The position numbers and the translations under genes are program-made. The notes beneath the pieces were generated by a model, which saw nothing but the letters and a program-made list of their open reading frames with translations, did not search any database and was not told the DNA's origin. Of a stretch of 49,173 nucleotides of DNA, positions 26,805 through 35,850 are shown piece by piece. How positions within the stretch are numbered: position 1 is the stretch's first letter; each line of letters opens with the position of its first letter. The stretch covers positions 1 through 49,173 of the forward strand of contig JAFGGG010000020.1 in assembly GCA_016930675.1 (NCBI GenBank), given 5' to 3'. Source of the stretch: Spirochaetales bacterium. GTDB lineage: Bacteria > Spirochaetota > Spirochaetia > SZUA-6 > RPPD01.

Positions 26805-26972
26805 TTATGAGTCAGGCCCAAGCTTGACCCGGGGCCCTAATAATTGAAGCGTGTAATTGCATGCGGGACAGAAGAGAGTATTGCAGTCTTTTAAGTGGAG
26901 ATTGCTTTTTTCACATTTGGGACATCTGATTTTGGGCATGACTTTAGGTTCATTATTTGAAGATGCTAACAT
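26805..26972 (-). CDS. 55-residue zinc-ribbon protein
   Basis: The minus-strand ATG at 26970-26972 is preceded by a strong GGAGGGG site eight bases upstream. The 55-codon product contains IRCPKCEKSNLHLKDC and TLFCPACNYTLQ, that is CPxC-x(n)-CPxC, a zinc ribbon of roughly 20 residues between Cys pairs. There is no signal peptide, so it is cytosolic. It lies alone between the ankyrin remnant and the 27223 ankyrin gene, antisense to both. Role unknown; small zinc ribbons of this kind are often conserved hypotheticals. Confidence 0.65.
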   Translation of the reverse strand: MLASSNNEPKVMPKIRCPKCEKSNLHLKDCNTLFCPACNYTLQLLGPRVKLGPDS

Positions 26973-27162
26973 GTTTAATTCCCCTCCTCATATATAATAA
27001 CAGCATAATGATTACTATTGCATTAATTATAATAAAAAAAATTGAATTTTCAAAATTTTTTCGCCAGGCACAGTGTTTTTCAAGCAGGAGCCGCGCTTAT
27101 CGTGCCCGCACGTCTGTAAAAACAGGCGCTCCACACTGGTTCTTTCCCTTATATTAATATAC

Positions 27163-27191
27163 TTGTTTAATTTTACCGAGGCGGATATTAT
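27163..27191 (+). promoter_or_regulatory. Sigma-70-like promoter of ankyrin gene
   Basis: TTGTTT at 27163-27168 and TATTAT at 27186-27191 are separated by 17 bp. The predicted start of transcription is near 27198, giving a leader of about 25 nt with the GAGGAG site before the ATG at 27223/27226. Confidence 0.45.
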
Positions 27192-27222
27192 GGTTTTACG
27201 GTGTATATTTATGAGGAGTGTA

Positions 27223-28311
27223 ATGATGAAAAAAGCGATATCATTGATAATTATCCTTTATGCCATGTGCGTGTCAGCATGGGCCGACGCCGGGGCGGAG
27301 TTTATCCAGGCGGCCAAAGACGGCAATCTGAATAAAGTAAAACAGCTTCTGGCGGCGGGAGTGGACATCAACACTAAAGACGAAAAAAGTGCCACCGCCC
27401 TGCACTGGGCTGCCAAAAACGGCCATCTGGAGATGGTCAAGGTGCTGCTTGAAAAGGGCATTGAGATAGACACCGGCGACAGTAAGATTTGTTTTAGCCC
27501 GCTTTTGCTGGCCCTGGGCGGTAAACACACGGATATAGCCGAGCTGCTTATCGCCGCGGGAGCGGATATCGAAGCGCATGACGAGTGTATAGGAAGAACC
27601 GTGCTCATGTGGGCGCTGCATATGAAAAATGGCACAATAGCCGATATGCTTATCTCAAAAACCGAGCATATCGACGCGGAGGACTACATGGGCTGGACCG
27701 CGTTAACCTGGGCCGCTTATTACGGATTATCTGAATATGTGGGTAAACTGCTCGCTGCCGGCGCCGATCTGAACCACCGTGACCAAGAAGGCGCTACGGT
27801 TTTACTCGTGGCAACCTACTGGGGTAATTACGAGACCGTCAGGCTGCTTGTCGACAGGGGTGCTTTGATCAACGTCCAAGACAATGAGGGAGAAACCGCT
27901 TTGATGAATGCCTCACGCAAAGTAAATATCCGCATACTGCGCCTGCTGCTGGAAAAGGGCGCTCATGTCAATACAAAAAATAAGAGCGGCTGGACAGCGG
28001 TATTGTATGCTTCCACCTATTCGGACGCGGAGTGCGTCAGGCTGCTGCTGGAAAAAGGAGCGGACGTTAATCTGAAAACCGTTGAAGGCTTTACCGCGTT
28101 AATGGGGGCCGTTCAAAATAATGACATAGAAATCGCCGGCTTATTGATCGCCGCGGGAATAGACGTAAACGCCGTAACAACGGCTGACAGTAATATGAAA
28201 GGCGAAAACCTGGGCTGGGAAAAGGGGGCAACAGCCCTTTCCATGGCGCAAAAGTGGACGCAAAATCAGGATATTATTAAGCTGCTTATTGAAGCCGGAG
28301 CCAAAGAATAA
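27223..28311 (+). CDS. Exported ankyrin-repeat protein
   Basis: 362 residues from ATG 27223 (or 361 from 27226, MKKAISLIIILYAMC). A GAGGAG site sits upstream, and the signal peptide ends CVSAWA-DAG. About nine ankyrin units follow, with consensus KSATALHWAAKNGHLEMVKVLLEKG. Residues SNMKGENLGWEKGATALSMAQKW interrupt the penultimate unit. No other domain is present. It is a monocistronic member of the exported ankyrin set and ends GAKE, like the 28355-28726 lipoprotein that faces it. Confidence 0.9.
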   Translation: MMKKAISLIIILYAMCVSAWADAGAEFIQAAKDGNLNKVKQLLAAGVDINTKDEKSATALHWAAKNGHLEMVKVLLEKGIEIDTGDSKICFSPLLLALGGKHTDIAELLIAAGADIEAHDECIGRTVLMWALHMKNGTIADMLISKTEHIDAEDYMGWTALTWAAYYGLSEYVGKLLAAGADLNHRDQEGATVLLVATYWGNYETVRLLVDRGALINVQDNEGETALMNASRKVNIRILRLLLEKGAHVNTKNKSGWTAVLYASTYSDAECVRLLLEKGADVNLKTVEGFTALMGAVQNNDIEIAGLLIAAGIDVNAVTTADSNMKGENLGWEKGATALSMAQKWTQNQDIIKLLIEAGAKE

Positions 28312-28354
28312 CTCCTAAGCTTTATATTTTATTTAAAGTATATGTAAATTCCTC

Positions 28355-28726
28355 CTACTCCTCTTTGGCACCCGCATCAAGAAGAAGCTGGATGATATCG
28401 TCATCGCTTTGGAATTGCGCTATTATCAGCGCGGTAAAGCCGTTACTGTTTTTTGCATTAGGATCAGCCCCTCTGGCTAAAAGCAGCTTGACCTTTTCCG
28501 CGTTATCTTCATCGGCTGCAAACATTAAGGCCGTCTGGCCGCCTTCTGTCGATGCGTTCGCATCAGCGCCCTTGTCTAATAGTGCCTTGACCTCTTGCTC
28601 AGTACCGCCTGTTATGGCTTTTATCAACTCGGCATCCACCTTTGCCTGCTCTTCGGGACTCAGCCTGGGAGTGCACCCCGCTAAACAGACTGCCGTGAGT
28701 AAAGCTATGGCAATTATCGTTTTCAT
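28355..28726 (-). CDS. Ankyrin-repeat lipoprotein
   Basis: 123 residues from ATG 28726, which has GGAGGTGA two bases upstream; a longer frame to 28771 is unlikely. It has a canonical lipobox (AVCLAGC, then TPRLSPEEQAK). Two to three ankyrin units follow (AELIKAITGGTEQEVKALLDKGADANA, GQTALMFAADEDNAEKVKLLLARGADPNA, FTALIIAQFQSDDDIIQLLLDAGA). It is convergent with the 27223 ankyrin gene. It is the smallest complete ankyrin protein here and a clear outer- or inner-membrane-tethered binding module. Confidence 0.9.
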   Translation of the reverse strand: MKTIIAIALLTAVCLAGCTPRLSPEEQAKVDAELIKAITGGTEQEVKALLDKGADANASTEGGQTALMFAADEDNAEKVKLLLARGADPNAKNSNGFTALIIAQFQSDDDIIQLLLDAGAKEE

Positions 28727-28888
28727 ATTCACCTCCATATTCAGCTTAAATCCGTATACCCGCGTTGTCAAATAAAAAAGCTCTCTACGGTGTGTAGTGG
28801 CCCGCTTTAAAAAGCCGTATGCGAGATAGTATAATCAGAGTACTATATCGGAATGACAAACTGATTACAAATGCTATATTTTTTCTTA

Positions 28889-30037
28889 TCACTTCATCTC
28901 AAGAGTTGCCAGAAGAAGTTTATGTTGTTTATAATCATAGAGTAAGATCGTATCGTTATTCGACCACGTAAGCCGTGAGCCATGATAGGACACACCATAT
29001 CCCTCGGCCACAAAATGTCCCTCAAGCAGCAGCTTTGCCCGCCCGTTCGGTCTGCAGCAATACAATCCGCTTTTTTCAGGTGCTATCAGAGTATACATGA
29101 AGGTGTCTTCCTGAAAAGGATTCCAGCAGAATCCGGTGAGGATGTGGGTTTCCGTACTCCGGAGAACAAGCTGCTTCGAGTCAGGCGCAGCAAACGTAAA
29201 ATCATGCCCGCTTATAAACTCATGCCCCTTGCTTTCGGTAAAATGCGATGTTCTTATGCACAGCCAGCGGCCGTCGGTCGAATACCCGGCTCCGTAAACC
29301 TGAAACGGATCGTTCCATTCAAGATCGAGCACAACGGACGACAGGATAGTTCCCTCAGCCTGCTCCAGAAAGCGCATAATAAAAGTATTATCAGAATCGG
29401 GGTGATCAAGATAAGTCACATCTCCGCCCGGATCAATGGCAAGACTGTGCATGACATACGTGGGAGCCTGCTCAAATTTTTTGGCCATACTCACGGTACG
29501 CGTATTCATATCAAATTTCATCAGGCACACCACATTCGTATGATTTTGCAGGTTAATGCGGATAAAATACAGCGATTTCCCGTCCCTGCTCCACACAGGC
29601 GACAGGTCGAGATTGGCTTCCGGAGGAGGCGGTTCCGTGAGCGCGAGCGCTGGCACGTCATCATCCGTCAGATTCTCAAATTTCCCGGATTGAACACATA
29701 AAAGCCGGATATCGGGCTCTTCGAACTCATTCAGCAAATCGTCGGTCACTGCCAGATACTGTGAATCGGGCGACCATGAGAGTGTAAAACGATCCAAATA
29801 ACCTGGGCCTTCCGCGACTAAAAGCTCCTTCCCATGGCTTGTCCATACCACGATACGGTTCATGGAGCACATGGCCATCATTGTACCGTCGGGCGACAGG
29901 AGCGGTAATCCTTCGGGACCTATCTCAATCTCACGTACGTTTTTAACTGTGAGTTCGCGGTCTTCAGTATTACCAGGAGCAAAAGAGAAGAAAATCAGAA
30001 TGATAAAAAATCCCATAAAATGTTCGAGTTTACGCAT
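28889..30037 (-). CDS. Exported WD40/PD40-like beta-propeller protein
   Basis: 382 residues from ATG 30037 (MRKLEHFMGFFIILIFFSFAPG signal); an upstream ATG at 30079 would only lengthen the leader. Blade signatures are LPLLSPDGTMMAMC, SWSPDSQYLAVTDD, PVWSRDGKSLYFI and GYSTDGRWLCIR, the TolB/PD40 pattern. There is no peptidase or OmpA domain. It is similar in plan to the 14330-15535 product and divergent from the 30226 gene, with a degenerate copy of the CGGATG repeat between them. Confidence 0.78.
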   Translation of the reverse strand: MRKLEHFMGFFIILIFFSFAPGNTEDRELTVKNVREIEIGPEGLPLLSPDGTMMAMCSMNRIVVWTSHGKELLVAEGPGYLDRFTLSWSPDSQYLAVTDDLLNEFEEPDIRLLCVQSGKFENLTDDDVPALALTEPPPPEANLDLSPVWSRDGKSLYFIRINLQNHTNVVCLMKFDMNTRTVSMAKKFEQAPTYVMHSLAIDPGGDVTYLDHPDSDNTFIMRFLEQAEGTILSSVVLDLEWNDPFQVYGAGYSTDGRWLCIRTSHFTESKGHEFISGHDFTFAAPDSKQLVLRSTETHILTGFCWNPFQEDTFMYTLIAPEKSGLYCCRPNGRAKLLLEGHFVAEGYGVSYHGSRLTWSNNDTILLYDYKQHKLLLATLEMK

Positions 30038-30090
30038 GCGTATTCCAATTAATAAAGTGTAGCACCTGAATCCGTCCATTTCAACTGTAT

Positions 30091-30129
30091 TCGCGGATGG
30101 GTATGGGTTTTTTAGATTTGCGTGAATCT
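30091..30129. repeat. Dispersed CGGATG-type intergenic repeat, degenerate copy
   Basis: Contains TCGCGGATGGGTA and GATTTGCGTGAATC, matching the spacing of the better copies near 40.8 and 42.2 kb, in the gap between divergent genes. Confidence 0.4.
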
Positions 30130-30225
30130 TTATACGCTGTATCTCAAATCAAAGCGGGAAGAATTATGCGCTTTTTCTATATAGATGGATTATAATAAAT
30201 GTAGTAAGATGAAAGAGGCGGAGCA

Positions 30226-30441
30226 ATGAAGAACAGCCGTTATTTAACAGTTTTCTTGATTGTCTTTTGTTTAATAAGCCTGTACACCGCAGCGGCACAG
30301 GAAGAGGATTGTACCAAAGGACCCACCGTGGTTGCCAAGAACGGCACGGTTTTTTACGCAACCTTTGCCAAACCGTGGACCGATCCCAAGACCGGGATCG
30401 TGTATGAGGCTGATAAAAAGCACACTTTTAAGGATGAATAA
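30226..30441 (+). CDS. Small exported protein with one copy of a 32-residue repeat
   Basis: 71 residues. Sec signal ending YTAAAQ, then EEDCTKGPTVVAKNG, then one repeat unit (VFYATFAKPWTDPKTGIVYE). Both the CTxGPTVV segment and this unit match the start and the very last unit of the 36476-37309 protein, also closely at the nucleotide level. It is therefore a contracted paralogue or a founder copy. GAGGCGGAG lies before the ATG, and a TATAAT at 30191-30196 may be its -10. The ankyrin gene starts 13 bp later, so the two form an operon. Function unknown. Confidence 0.8.
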   Translation: MKNSRYLTVFLIVFCLISLYTAAAQEEDCTKGPTVVAKNGTVFYATFAKPWTDPKTGIVYEADKKHTFKDE

Positions 30442-30453
30442 AGGAGGACAATA

Positions 30454-32523
30454 ATGAAGCGTATTATATTTTTTATTTTATTTATTGCTATGACATTAAC
30501 CGTGATGTATACCGACTCGTTTTATACGATACAGCGGGCTGTGGCGGACGGGCGTCTGGATATCGTCAAATCGCTGGTCGGCAAGGGCGCGGATATCAAT
30601 GCCAAAGCCGAGTACGGCTGGACACTCCTGCATGTGGCGGCCAGGGGAGGTTATCTTGATGTGGCCGAGTACCTTGTTTCCAAAGGCGTGCCGGTAGACG
30701 CCAAGGCAAGCGACAACCGCACGGCCTTGTACATGGCGGTGGAAAAAGGTCGTTACGACATTGTCAAATTCCTTGTTTCAAAAGGCGCGGATGTGAATAA
30801 TAAAATTCAGGGCTACGGCGGGAATTCCGCCCTGCATAAGGCGGTCAATGAGGGTTATTTCGATATCGTCAAGGTTCTTGTGGAACACGGAGCCGATGTC
30901 AATATCACGAACGATTTTAACAAGAGTACGCCCCTGGGCTTTTGCACCATGTCGGGAGATATTTTCAATGAGATAAAAAAATACCTGGTGGCTAAGGGTA
31001 CGGATGTAAACTGGAAAAACAAGGACGGCAACACGCCTTTGCATATTGCCATGGAAAGGGGCCACGTGGATGAATGCCGGTTTCTGATCTCCAAAGGAGC
31101 GCGGCTGGATATAACGAACAATGCGGGCAAAACACCGGAACAGGCATTCATCGAAAGCGACTGGTTTAAAGCCGAAAAAGTCCACTATTATGCGGGGCTG
31201 GGAGATCTGCAGCAGCTTAAACTGGTTGTAAAGAACAGTACAACGGCAAACAGGAAGGACAAAAACGGCGGTACCCCTCTGCACTGGGCGGCCTATGGCG
31301 GCGATCTTGCCGCAGTCGAATATCTACTGTCCAAGGGCGCCAAGGTCAATGACAAGGATACCGGCCTGAGCACGCCCCTGCATAAGGCGGCCGAATACGG
31401 GCAACTTGAGATCGTAAAACTGCTCATTAAAAACGGGGCCCAACTCAATGCAAAGGACAACTACGGCAGGACGCCCCTGCACTGGGCGGCCTACAGGGGG
31501 CAGCTGGATGTGGTGAAGTATCTTATTGCCTCCGGCTCCGATATAACAATAAAAAGCAACATGGGCGCCACGGCCCTGTACCTGGCCGTGGAGTACGCGT
31601 ACTCATACGGGGTTACGGACTGCGCGGAGTACCTTATTTCCAAGGGCGCCGTCATTAATGATACCTGCTCGGCCGAATACGGATATTCGATTTTATACAA
31701 TGTGACAAACCTTTCGGAAAGTCACCGGGGTTATTTCATCGAAGACGTGGTTGCCTTCCTTATTTCCAAGGGCGCGGATGTCAATATCAAGAACAAGGAC
31801 GGCAAAACACCCCTGTTCGGAGCGGTGGGCCACGACCATCTCAAGGCGGTAAAGGTACTGCTGCAAAAGGGTGCGAACGTCCATGCCAAGGACAAATACG
31901 GGCGTGAGGCACTGCACGAAGCCGCAGCCACCGGCAGTTTAAGCGAAACCGCGGACATCCTCATCTCCAAAGGAGCCAGTGTGCATGCCAAAGACGTAGA
32001 CGGCAATACCCCTCTGCACGACGCGGCACTGCACGGGGGTGTGACCGTGATAGAGTTTCTGTTGTTCAAGGGAGCGGATAAGGACGCGCGCAATAACGCC
32101 GGCAGGACACCCCTGTTTTTTACCATGGGCTGTGTGGCCTTTTTATGGTCCAACCAGCTGGACAATGCGCGGTGCCTCATCAAAGCGGGCGTAAATATAA
32201 ACGCCAAGGATAATCAAGGCCTGACACCGCTGCATTTCGCGGCCTATAATATAAATCTGACCAGAGTAAAGATACTGGTGCCCAGTGGTGCGGATGTCAA
32301 TGCCCAGGATAACGAAGGCAACACGGTATTGCATTATGCCCTGTACCCGGGCCCGTGGGATTCATTTTCCGACTCGGCGCGCAACAGGCTCGATGTCATC
32401 ACATACCTGGTATCCAATGGAGCCAAGTCCAATGTTAAAAACAATGAGGGCAAGAAGCCCGTGGATATTGCCCGTGAACGCAAACTGAAGGATATCGTGA
32501 AATATCTTGAGAGTCTGAAATAG
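30454..32523 (+). CDS. Large exported ankyrin-repeat protein
   Basis: 689 residues with a Sec signal (MKRIIFFILFIAMTLTVMYTD) and about 19-20 ankyrin units reaching the C-terminus; many units carry 'LVSKGADVN' or 'LISKGA'. AAAGGAGG precedes the ATG. No other domain is visible, and the last residues (DIVKYLESLK) complete a repeat, so the protein is intact. Its first two units are closely matched by a broken gene at 40325-40668. It is convergent with the WD40/SH3 gene, with only a 10-bp gap, so the pair must share or lack a terminator. Confidence 0.92.
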   Translation: MKRIIFFILFIAMTLTVMYTDSFYTIQRAVADGRLDIVKSLVGKGADINAKAEYGWTLLHVAARGGYLDVAEYLVSKGVPVDAKASDNRTALYMAVEKGRYDIVKFLVSKGADVNNKIQGYGGNSALHKAVNEGYFDIVKVLVEHGADVNITNDFNKSTPLGFCTMSGDIFNEIKKYLVAKGTDVNWKNKDGNTPLHIAMERGHVDECRFLISKGARLDITNNAGKTPEQAFIESDWFKAEKVHYYAGLGDLQQLKLVVKNSTTANRKDKNGGTPLHWAAYGGDLAAVEYLLSKGAKVNDKDTGLSTPLHKAAEYGQLEIVKLLIKNGAQLNAKDNYGRTPLHWAAYRGQLDVVKYLIASGSDITIKSNMGATALYLAVEYAYSYGVTDCAEYLISKGAVINDTCSAEYGYSILYNVTNLSESHRGYFIEDVVAFLISKGADVNIKNKDGKTPLFGAVGHDHLKAVKVLLQKGANVHAKDKYGREALHEAAATGSLSETADILISKGASVHAKDVDGNTPLHDAALHGGVTVIEFLLFKGADKDARNNAGRTPLFFTMGCVAFLWSNQLDNARCLIKAGVNINAKDNQGLTPLHFAAYNINLTRVKILVPSGADVNAQDNEGNTVLHYALYPGPWDSFSDSARNRLDVITYLVSNGAKSNVKNNEGKKPVDIARERKLKDIVKYLESLK

Positions 32524-32533
32524 GGCAGGCAGA

Positions 32534-34891
32534 TTATTGGTTTTCGGAATTCTCCAAAGAATCGATAAAATACCCGTACGACCACCCTGTAACACCGGAT
32601 ACGGTTTTTATGTTATACCAGTAGGCCTCCATGTCGTCGATTCTCATCTTTGATGTGCTTCTACCAAGAATTACGATTAATTGGTCTTTTTGCAGCAGGC
32701 CGATTATCTTTGAGCTTAAATCAGGGCCTTTTCTGATACGCACACTTGTCTCATTGCATCTTCCGATTCTGAATGAGTAGAGGGAATTTTTACCGAATGA
32801 TTTTGCTATGTCCGCGAACAACCGGGCGATTTTTAAGGGATTATGCAGTTTTTCAAGTATTTCGTCGTCCCGGATTAATGTGTCGCCTTGGAAAACGCTG
32901 ATGTACTGCTCCATGCCTTCCGAACACATGAAATAGCAGTCCGGCGTGTAGATGATGAAATCGTCGCCGTCAACAACATACAGCGTGGCGCTGAGTTTTC
33001 CGCTGCGCATATCGAATATTTTTATTTTCGAATCACTGCCGCAGGCAAGCAGATACCTGGAGTCGGGAGAAAATACCATATACGTTTGACAGGATTCATT
33101 TTCTTCGAGACTGTACTTCAACCTCCACACGGCCGTTTCATACACCTTGATGGTGTAATCCGCGGCGTTGGTCACGGCGCACAGCGATTCGTCGGGGCTG
33201 AAGCGGACATTCACGCATTCTTCGGCGCTGAAAACCGTTTTTTTGGTGTTAATATCAATTATCACCGCTTTTATCGCTTCCCCGTAGTCTCTGTAGCAAA
33301 GAGCGGCCAGGCGCTTTTTGGAGGCAAAAACGATATCTTTGAGAAACATTATATGTTCTTCAAAGATTTTTTCCAGCGCGCAGCCCTGCAGTACATTGCC
33401 GTGAAGAAGTGCGCATGTATAACCACCGGGACCTTCATCCGAGGAGGCGTAAGCAATTATAAATTCAGTGCCGTCTCTGCTTACTGCGATTTTTTGAGGT
33501 ACTACAACGTTATCCTCATAACGCAGGGGGAATTTAGCGATAGAAGACATTTCCGGTAATGAATATAAGCTGATACTGCTTTGTTTATAGTCCTTGCTAT
33601 ACTCCGCAGTAAAAAACAGGCTGAGTTCGGGAAGCACGGCATATGTTCTGATATTATTCAATTCTTTTAACATCGTGTTCGAGTTGCCGTTCCAGATTTG
33701 TAATTTGGCCGGTCTATACCGTTTCTGAAAATATATATCTTCGCGACTATAAAATAGTAGTGGGAAACAGGATCTATTAAACTGCTTTTCAACCTTCAGG
33801 GAATCCAAATCAAAAATACTGAGTGAAGGTTCTTCGGAAGTACCCACATCATACGCCAAGTATGTTCCGTCCGCGCTGACGGCGCAGGAATTAATATAAC
33901 GCGGTTTGAAGGTGTTTGCGCCGATCCGTCTGAATACCTTGTTTTGTTTGATATTTATAATGTTAATTACGTCTTTATTCAGCACCAGCACATTACCGTC
34001 ATGCGGATTGAACAGTATTTGCGCGGGTTCAATATTACCGATTTTGCATACAATCATATTTTTTTCGATATCGAGCACAAAAAAAGTATTGTTTTGGTCG
34101 ATAAAGGCGCACTGCCCGCTTTCGGGAATATACTTCATTCTTCGTATGACGGCGTCATGCTCATAAATGGTGTTGTCATCATTCGGTTTATTATCCTGCG
34201 AAGTGTACTTATATATCTTGTTCTTTAAATACCCCATTTCCTTTGTATGACGATTTATTGTGTTTTGCTCATTTGCATTGCATTTGTCGAGTATCTTTTT
34301 TTCAGCAATCGACATGCATTTGAATTCGTTATTCTGAGTAAAATAAAAATACCTGCCGTCCTCACTGAAAAAGTAGGGACCGTCGCTATCTCCACCTACT
34401 ACTATATGTTCGCCTGTCTTAATATTAAAAAGATACAAAGTATACCATTTGCACATGCCGCCCGCTTCATACACATCGGCCGCCGCGTATGTGTCGTCCG
34501 GGCTTACGGCGAGTATGTGACAATTCATTGAAATGTAATTTTTGTACAAATGCAACAGTTTCCCCGTGCCTATGTCGAACACCTTTATCGCGGCGGCACC
34601 ATCCCCAGCCAAAATAATCTTCTTCCTGTCGCGAGTGAAAAAAACGGAACTTATATGCCTGCCGAAGCCTATGGAACGCAGCAGTATGCCGCTTTGGTAA
34701 TCCCACAGATTACATTGACTGCTCGCGGTGGCAAGAATTTTCCCGTCCGTACTGAAAACCACGCAATTATATGCGTAGTAAGGAGATTCCTTTTGATGGT
34801 TGGCATTGATGCACAGTCTCAGGTTCTGCTCGCCGTAAAGCAGGCTGCCGAAAAACACTATCATAATGAAGGTTGTTAATATTTTTTTCAT
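32534..34891 (-). CDS. Exported WD40-like propeller protein with C-terminal SH3 domain
   Basis: 785 residues. Signal peptide (MKKILTTFIMIVFFGSLLYG). Residues 25-640 hold numerous WD40-like blades: VVFSTDGKILATASSQCNLWD, SVFFTRDRKKIILAGDG, RFSPDESLCAVTNA and VFSPDSRYLLACGSDSKIKIFD. Probably two propellers are present. A short link with GDDFIIYTPDCYFMCSEG precedes an SH3_3-type domain (ETSVRIRKGPDLSSKIIGLL, YWYNIKTVSGVTGWSYGYFIDS). The SH3 module is the same type as in the 22732 and 40904 products. Likely an envelope binding protein. Confidence 0.88.
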   Translation of the reverse strand: MKKILTTFIMIVFFGSLLYGEQNLRLCINANHQKESPYYAYNCVVFSTDGKILATASSQCNLWDYQSGILLRSIGFGRHISSVFFTRDRKKIILAGDGAAAIKVFDIGTGKLLHLYKNYISMNCHILAVSPDDTYAAADVYEAGGMCKWYTLYLFNIKTGEHIVVGGDSDGPYFFSEDGRYFYFTQNNEFKCMSIAEKKILDKCNANEQNTINRHTKEMGYLKNKIYKYTSQDNKPNDDNTIYEHDAVIRRMKYIPESGQCAFIDQNNTFFVLDIEKNMIVCKIGNIEPAQILFNPHDGNVLVLNKDVINIINIKQNKVFRRIGANTFKPRYINSCAVSADGTYLAYDVGTSEEPSLSIFDLDSLKVEKQFNRSCFPLLFYSREDIYFQKRYRPAKLQIWNGNSNTMLKELNNIRTYAVLPELSLFFTAEYSKDYKQSSISLYSLPEMSSIAKFPLRYEDNVVVPQKIAVSRDGTEFIIAYASSDEGPGGYTCALLHGNVLQGCALEKIFEEHIMFLKDIVFASKKRLAALCYRDYGEAIKAVIIDINTKKTVFSAEECVNVRFSPDESLCAVTNAADYTIKVYETAVWRLKYSLEENESCQTYMVFSPDSRYLLACGSDSKIKIFDMRSGKLSATLYVVDGDDFIIYTPDCYFMCSEGMEQYISVFQGDTLIRDDEILEKLHNPLKIARLFADIAKSFGKNSLYSFRIGRCNETSVRIRKGPDLSSKIIGLLQKDQLIVILGRSTSKMRIDDMEAYWYNIKTVSGVTGWSYGYFIDSLENSENQ

Positions 34892-34936
34892 AAAACATTA
34901 TTCCAAATTTTTTCAAAGTAATAAAGACAATATGAA

Positions 34937-35263
34937 CTATAAAACACCCGTCGCTATACACAAGGCTTTGTTTAGCTCGTTTATTTTTTCAGCGGTTAAT
35001 TTTCCGATATAATTGGTCAGCACATTTTTGGATAAACTTACCAGCTCATCGCACGCAATACAGCTGGCGTGCTTCAGCCCCTCTTCCACACCCACCTTTA
35101 CCTGAGTTGATATCCCGGCGCAGTTGGAATAAACGGGCGCGCATATTACAGTCGAAAATTTTGAATCTATCAATACCTGCCTGCTTACTATACAGAAAAC
35201 CCTGCTTTTTTTGGGATCGCTTTTTGACGCTTTATAAATACGATAAAGTTCGCCGCGATTCAA
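34937..35263 (-). CDS. MazF/PemK-type endoribonuclease toxin
   Basis: 108 residues, the usual length. [21 protein letters not shown] and VCAP-like VICAPVYSN are the MazF/PemK beta-barrel signatures, followed by [17 protein letters not shown] and [20 protein letters not shown]. The family cleaves mRNA at short sequence motifs. Its ATG overlaps the antitoxin stop by 4 bp (ATGA), the classical coupled arrangement. Confidence 0.9.
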   Translation of the reverse strand: MNRGELYRIYKASKSDPKKSRVFCIVSRQVLIDSKFSTVICAPVYSNCAGISTQVKVGVEEGLKHASCIACDELVSLSKNVLTNYIGKLTAEKINELNKALCIATGVL

Positions 35264-35490
35264 ATTCGTACCTGGTAGTGTAATGTGTCTGCGGCTTCTT
35301 CATTAAGAAAATCCGCGTTTTTATTTATAAGTTCCAAATCTTTCATGTCCCTTGACCTGCGCTCTTTATGGGCGATAAACTCTTTCAAGGCCTGTTCAAT
35401 AACCTGAGAACGGTTGCCGTAGTCTTCCGCCATATCGTCAACTACTTTAAGCAGGTATTCAGAAAGTGTTATGGATGTCTTTACTTTCAT
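35260..35490 (-). CDS. Ribbon-helix-helix antitoxin
   Basis: 76 residues. [21 protein letters not shown], then [14 protein letters not shown], is a complete ribbon-helix-helix DNA-binding domain; the C-terminal 30 residues ([23 protein letters not shown]) should wrap the toxin. It precedes the toxin gene with a 4-bp overlap. There is no Shine-Dalgarno before its ATG, which fits a leaderless message (see the promoter entry). It should autoregulate through the direct repeat over the -10 box. Confidence 0.9.
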   Translation of the reverse strand: MKVKTSITLSEYLLKVVDDMAEDYGNRSQVIEQALKEFIAHKERRSRDMKDLELINKNADFLNEEAADTLHYQVRI

Positions 35491-35525
35491 ACTACCATTA
35501 TACTACCATCAGATTCAAAAATCAA
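35491..35525 (-). promoter_or_regulatory. Promoter/operator of toxin-antitoxin pair, apparently leaderless
   Basis: On the minus strand, TTGATT (35520-35525) and a perfect TATAAT (35497-35502) are separated by exactly 17 bp. Seven bases after the -10 is the A of the antitoxin ATG at 35490. The mRNA would thus start at or next to the start codon. An 11-bp direct repeat (TGGTAGTATAA / TGGTAGTATGA) covers the -10 and the start, a likely operator. Confidence 0.65.
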
Positions 35526-35583
35526 GACCCGTTTTCCAAAGAACCGCCCCTGCGCGCACATCCCGCTCATTAAGGACGGGTTT

Positions 35584-35617
35584 CCTCCGGCCGCCGGCCG
35601 CAGCCGGAGGCTTTTTT
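35584..35617 (+). terminator. Rho-independent terminator, plus strand
   Basis: CCTCCGGC (35584-35591) pairs perfectly with GCCGGAGG (35603-35610), followed by C and six T residues. No plus-strand gene lies upstream for more than 3 kb, so it may end a short antisense or small RNA starting near the toxin-antitoxin promoter. Confidence 0.65.
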
Positions 35618-35800
35618 GATGTTGCCGCCCCCGGTATATTCTGCCATCGGAGTACCCCGCTTACTGTTCGTGCTGCAGCGCCCGTGCTTTGCGCCGCCCG
35701 GCCCGACGCGATTTTCTTTCCGCCGATAATCCTTGCATAATTCGCCCCCATACATCATTATATTAATAGTAATGTATTATGCTGCAGATACGAACACGCT

Positions 35801-35834
35801 GCGGGCAGGCGGCAAACAGACGCCTCGCTTTTTT
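35801..35834 (+). promoter_or_regulatory. Possible attenuator hairpin before the 35851 gene
   Basis: GCG-ggc-AGGCG at 35801-35811 can pair with CGCCTCGC at 35821-35828, directly followed by six T residues and then the AAAAGGAGG ribosome binding site. It has the shape of an intrinsic terminator in a leader. It may also be chance. Confidence 0.35.
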
Positions 35835-35850
35835 AAAAGGAGGGTGATAC

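Noticed and set aside
26730..26850. GGGCCCCGGGTCAAGCTTGGGCC palindromic text considered as an insertion-sequence end
   Set aside because: It lies inside the zinc-ribbon gene and no partner end or transposase was found.
27073..27222. Extended start for the ankyrin gene (50 extra codons from 27073)
   Set aside because: No ribosome binding site, no signal peptide, and a plausible promoter lies inside the extension; ATG 27223 has GAGGAG and a Sec signal.
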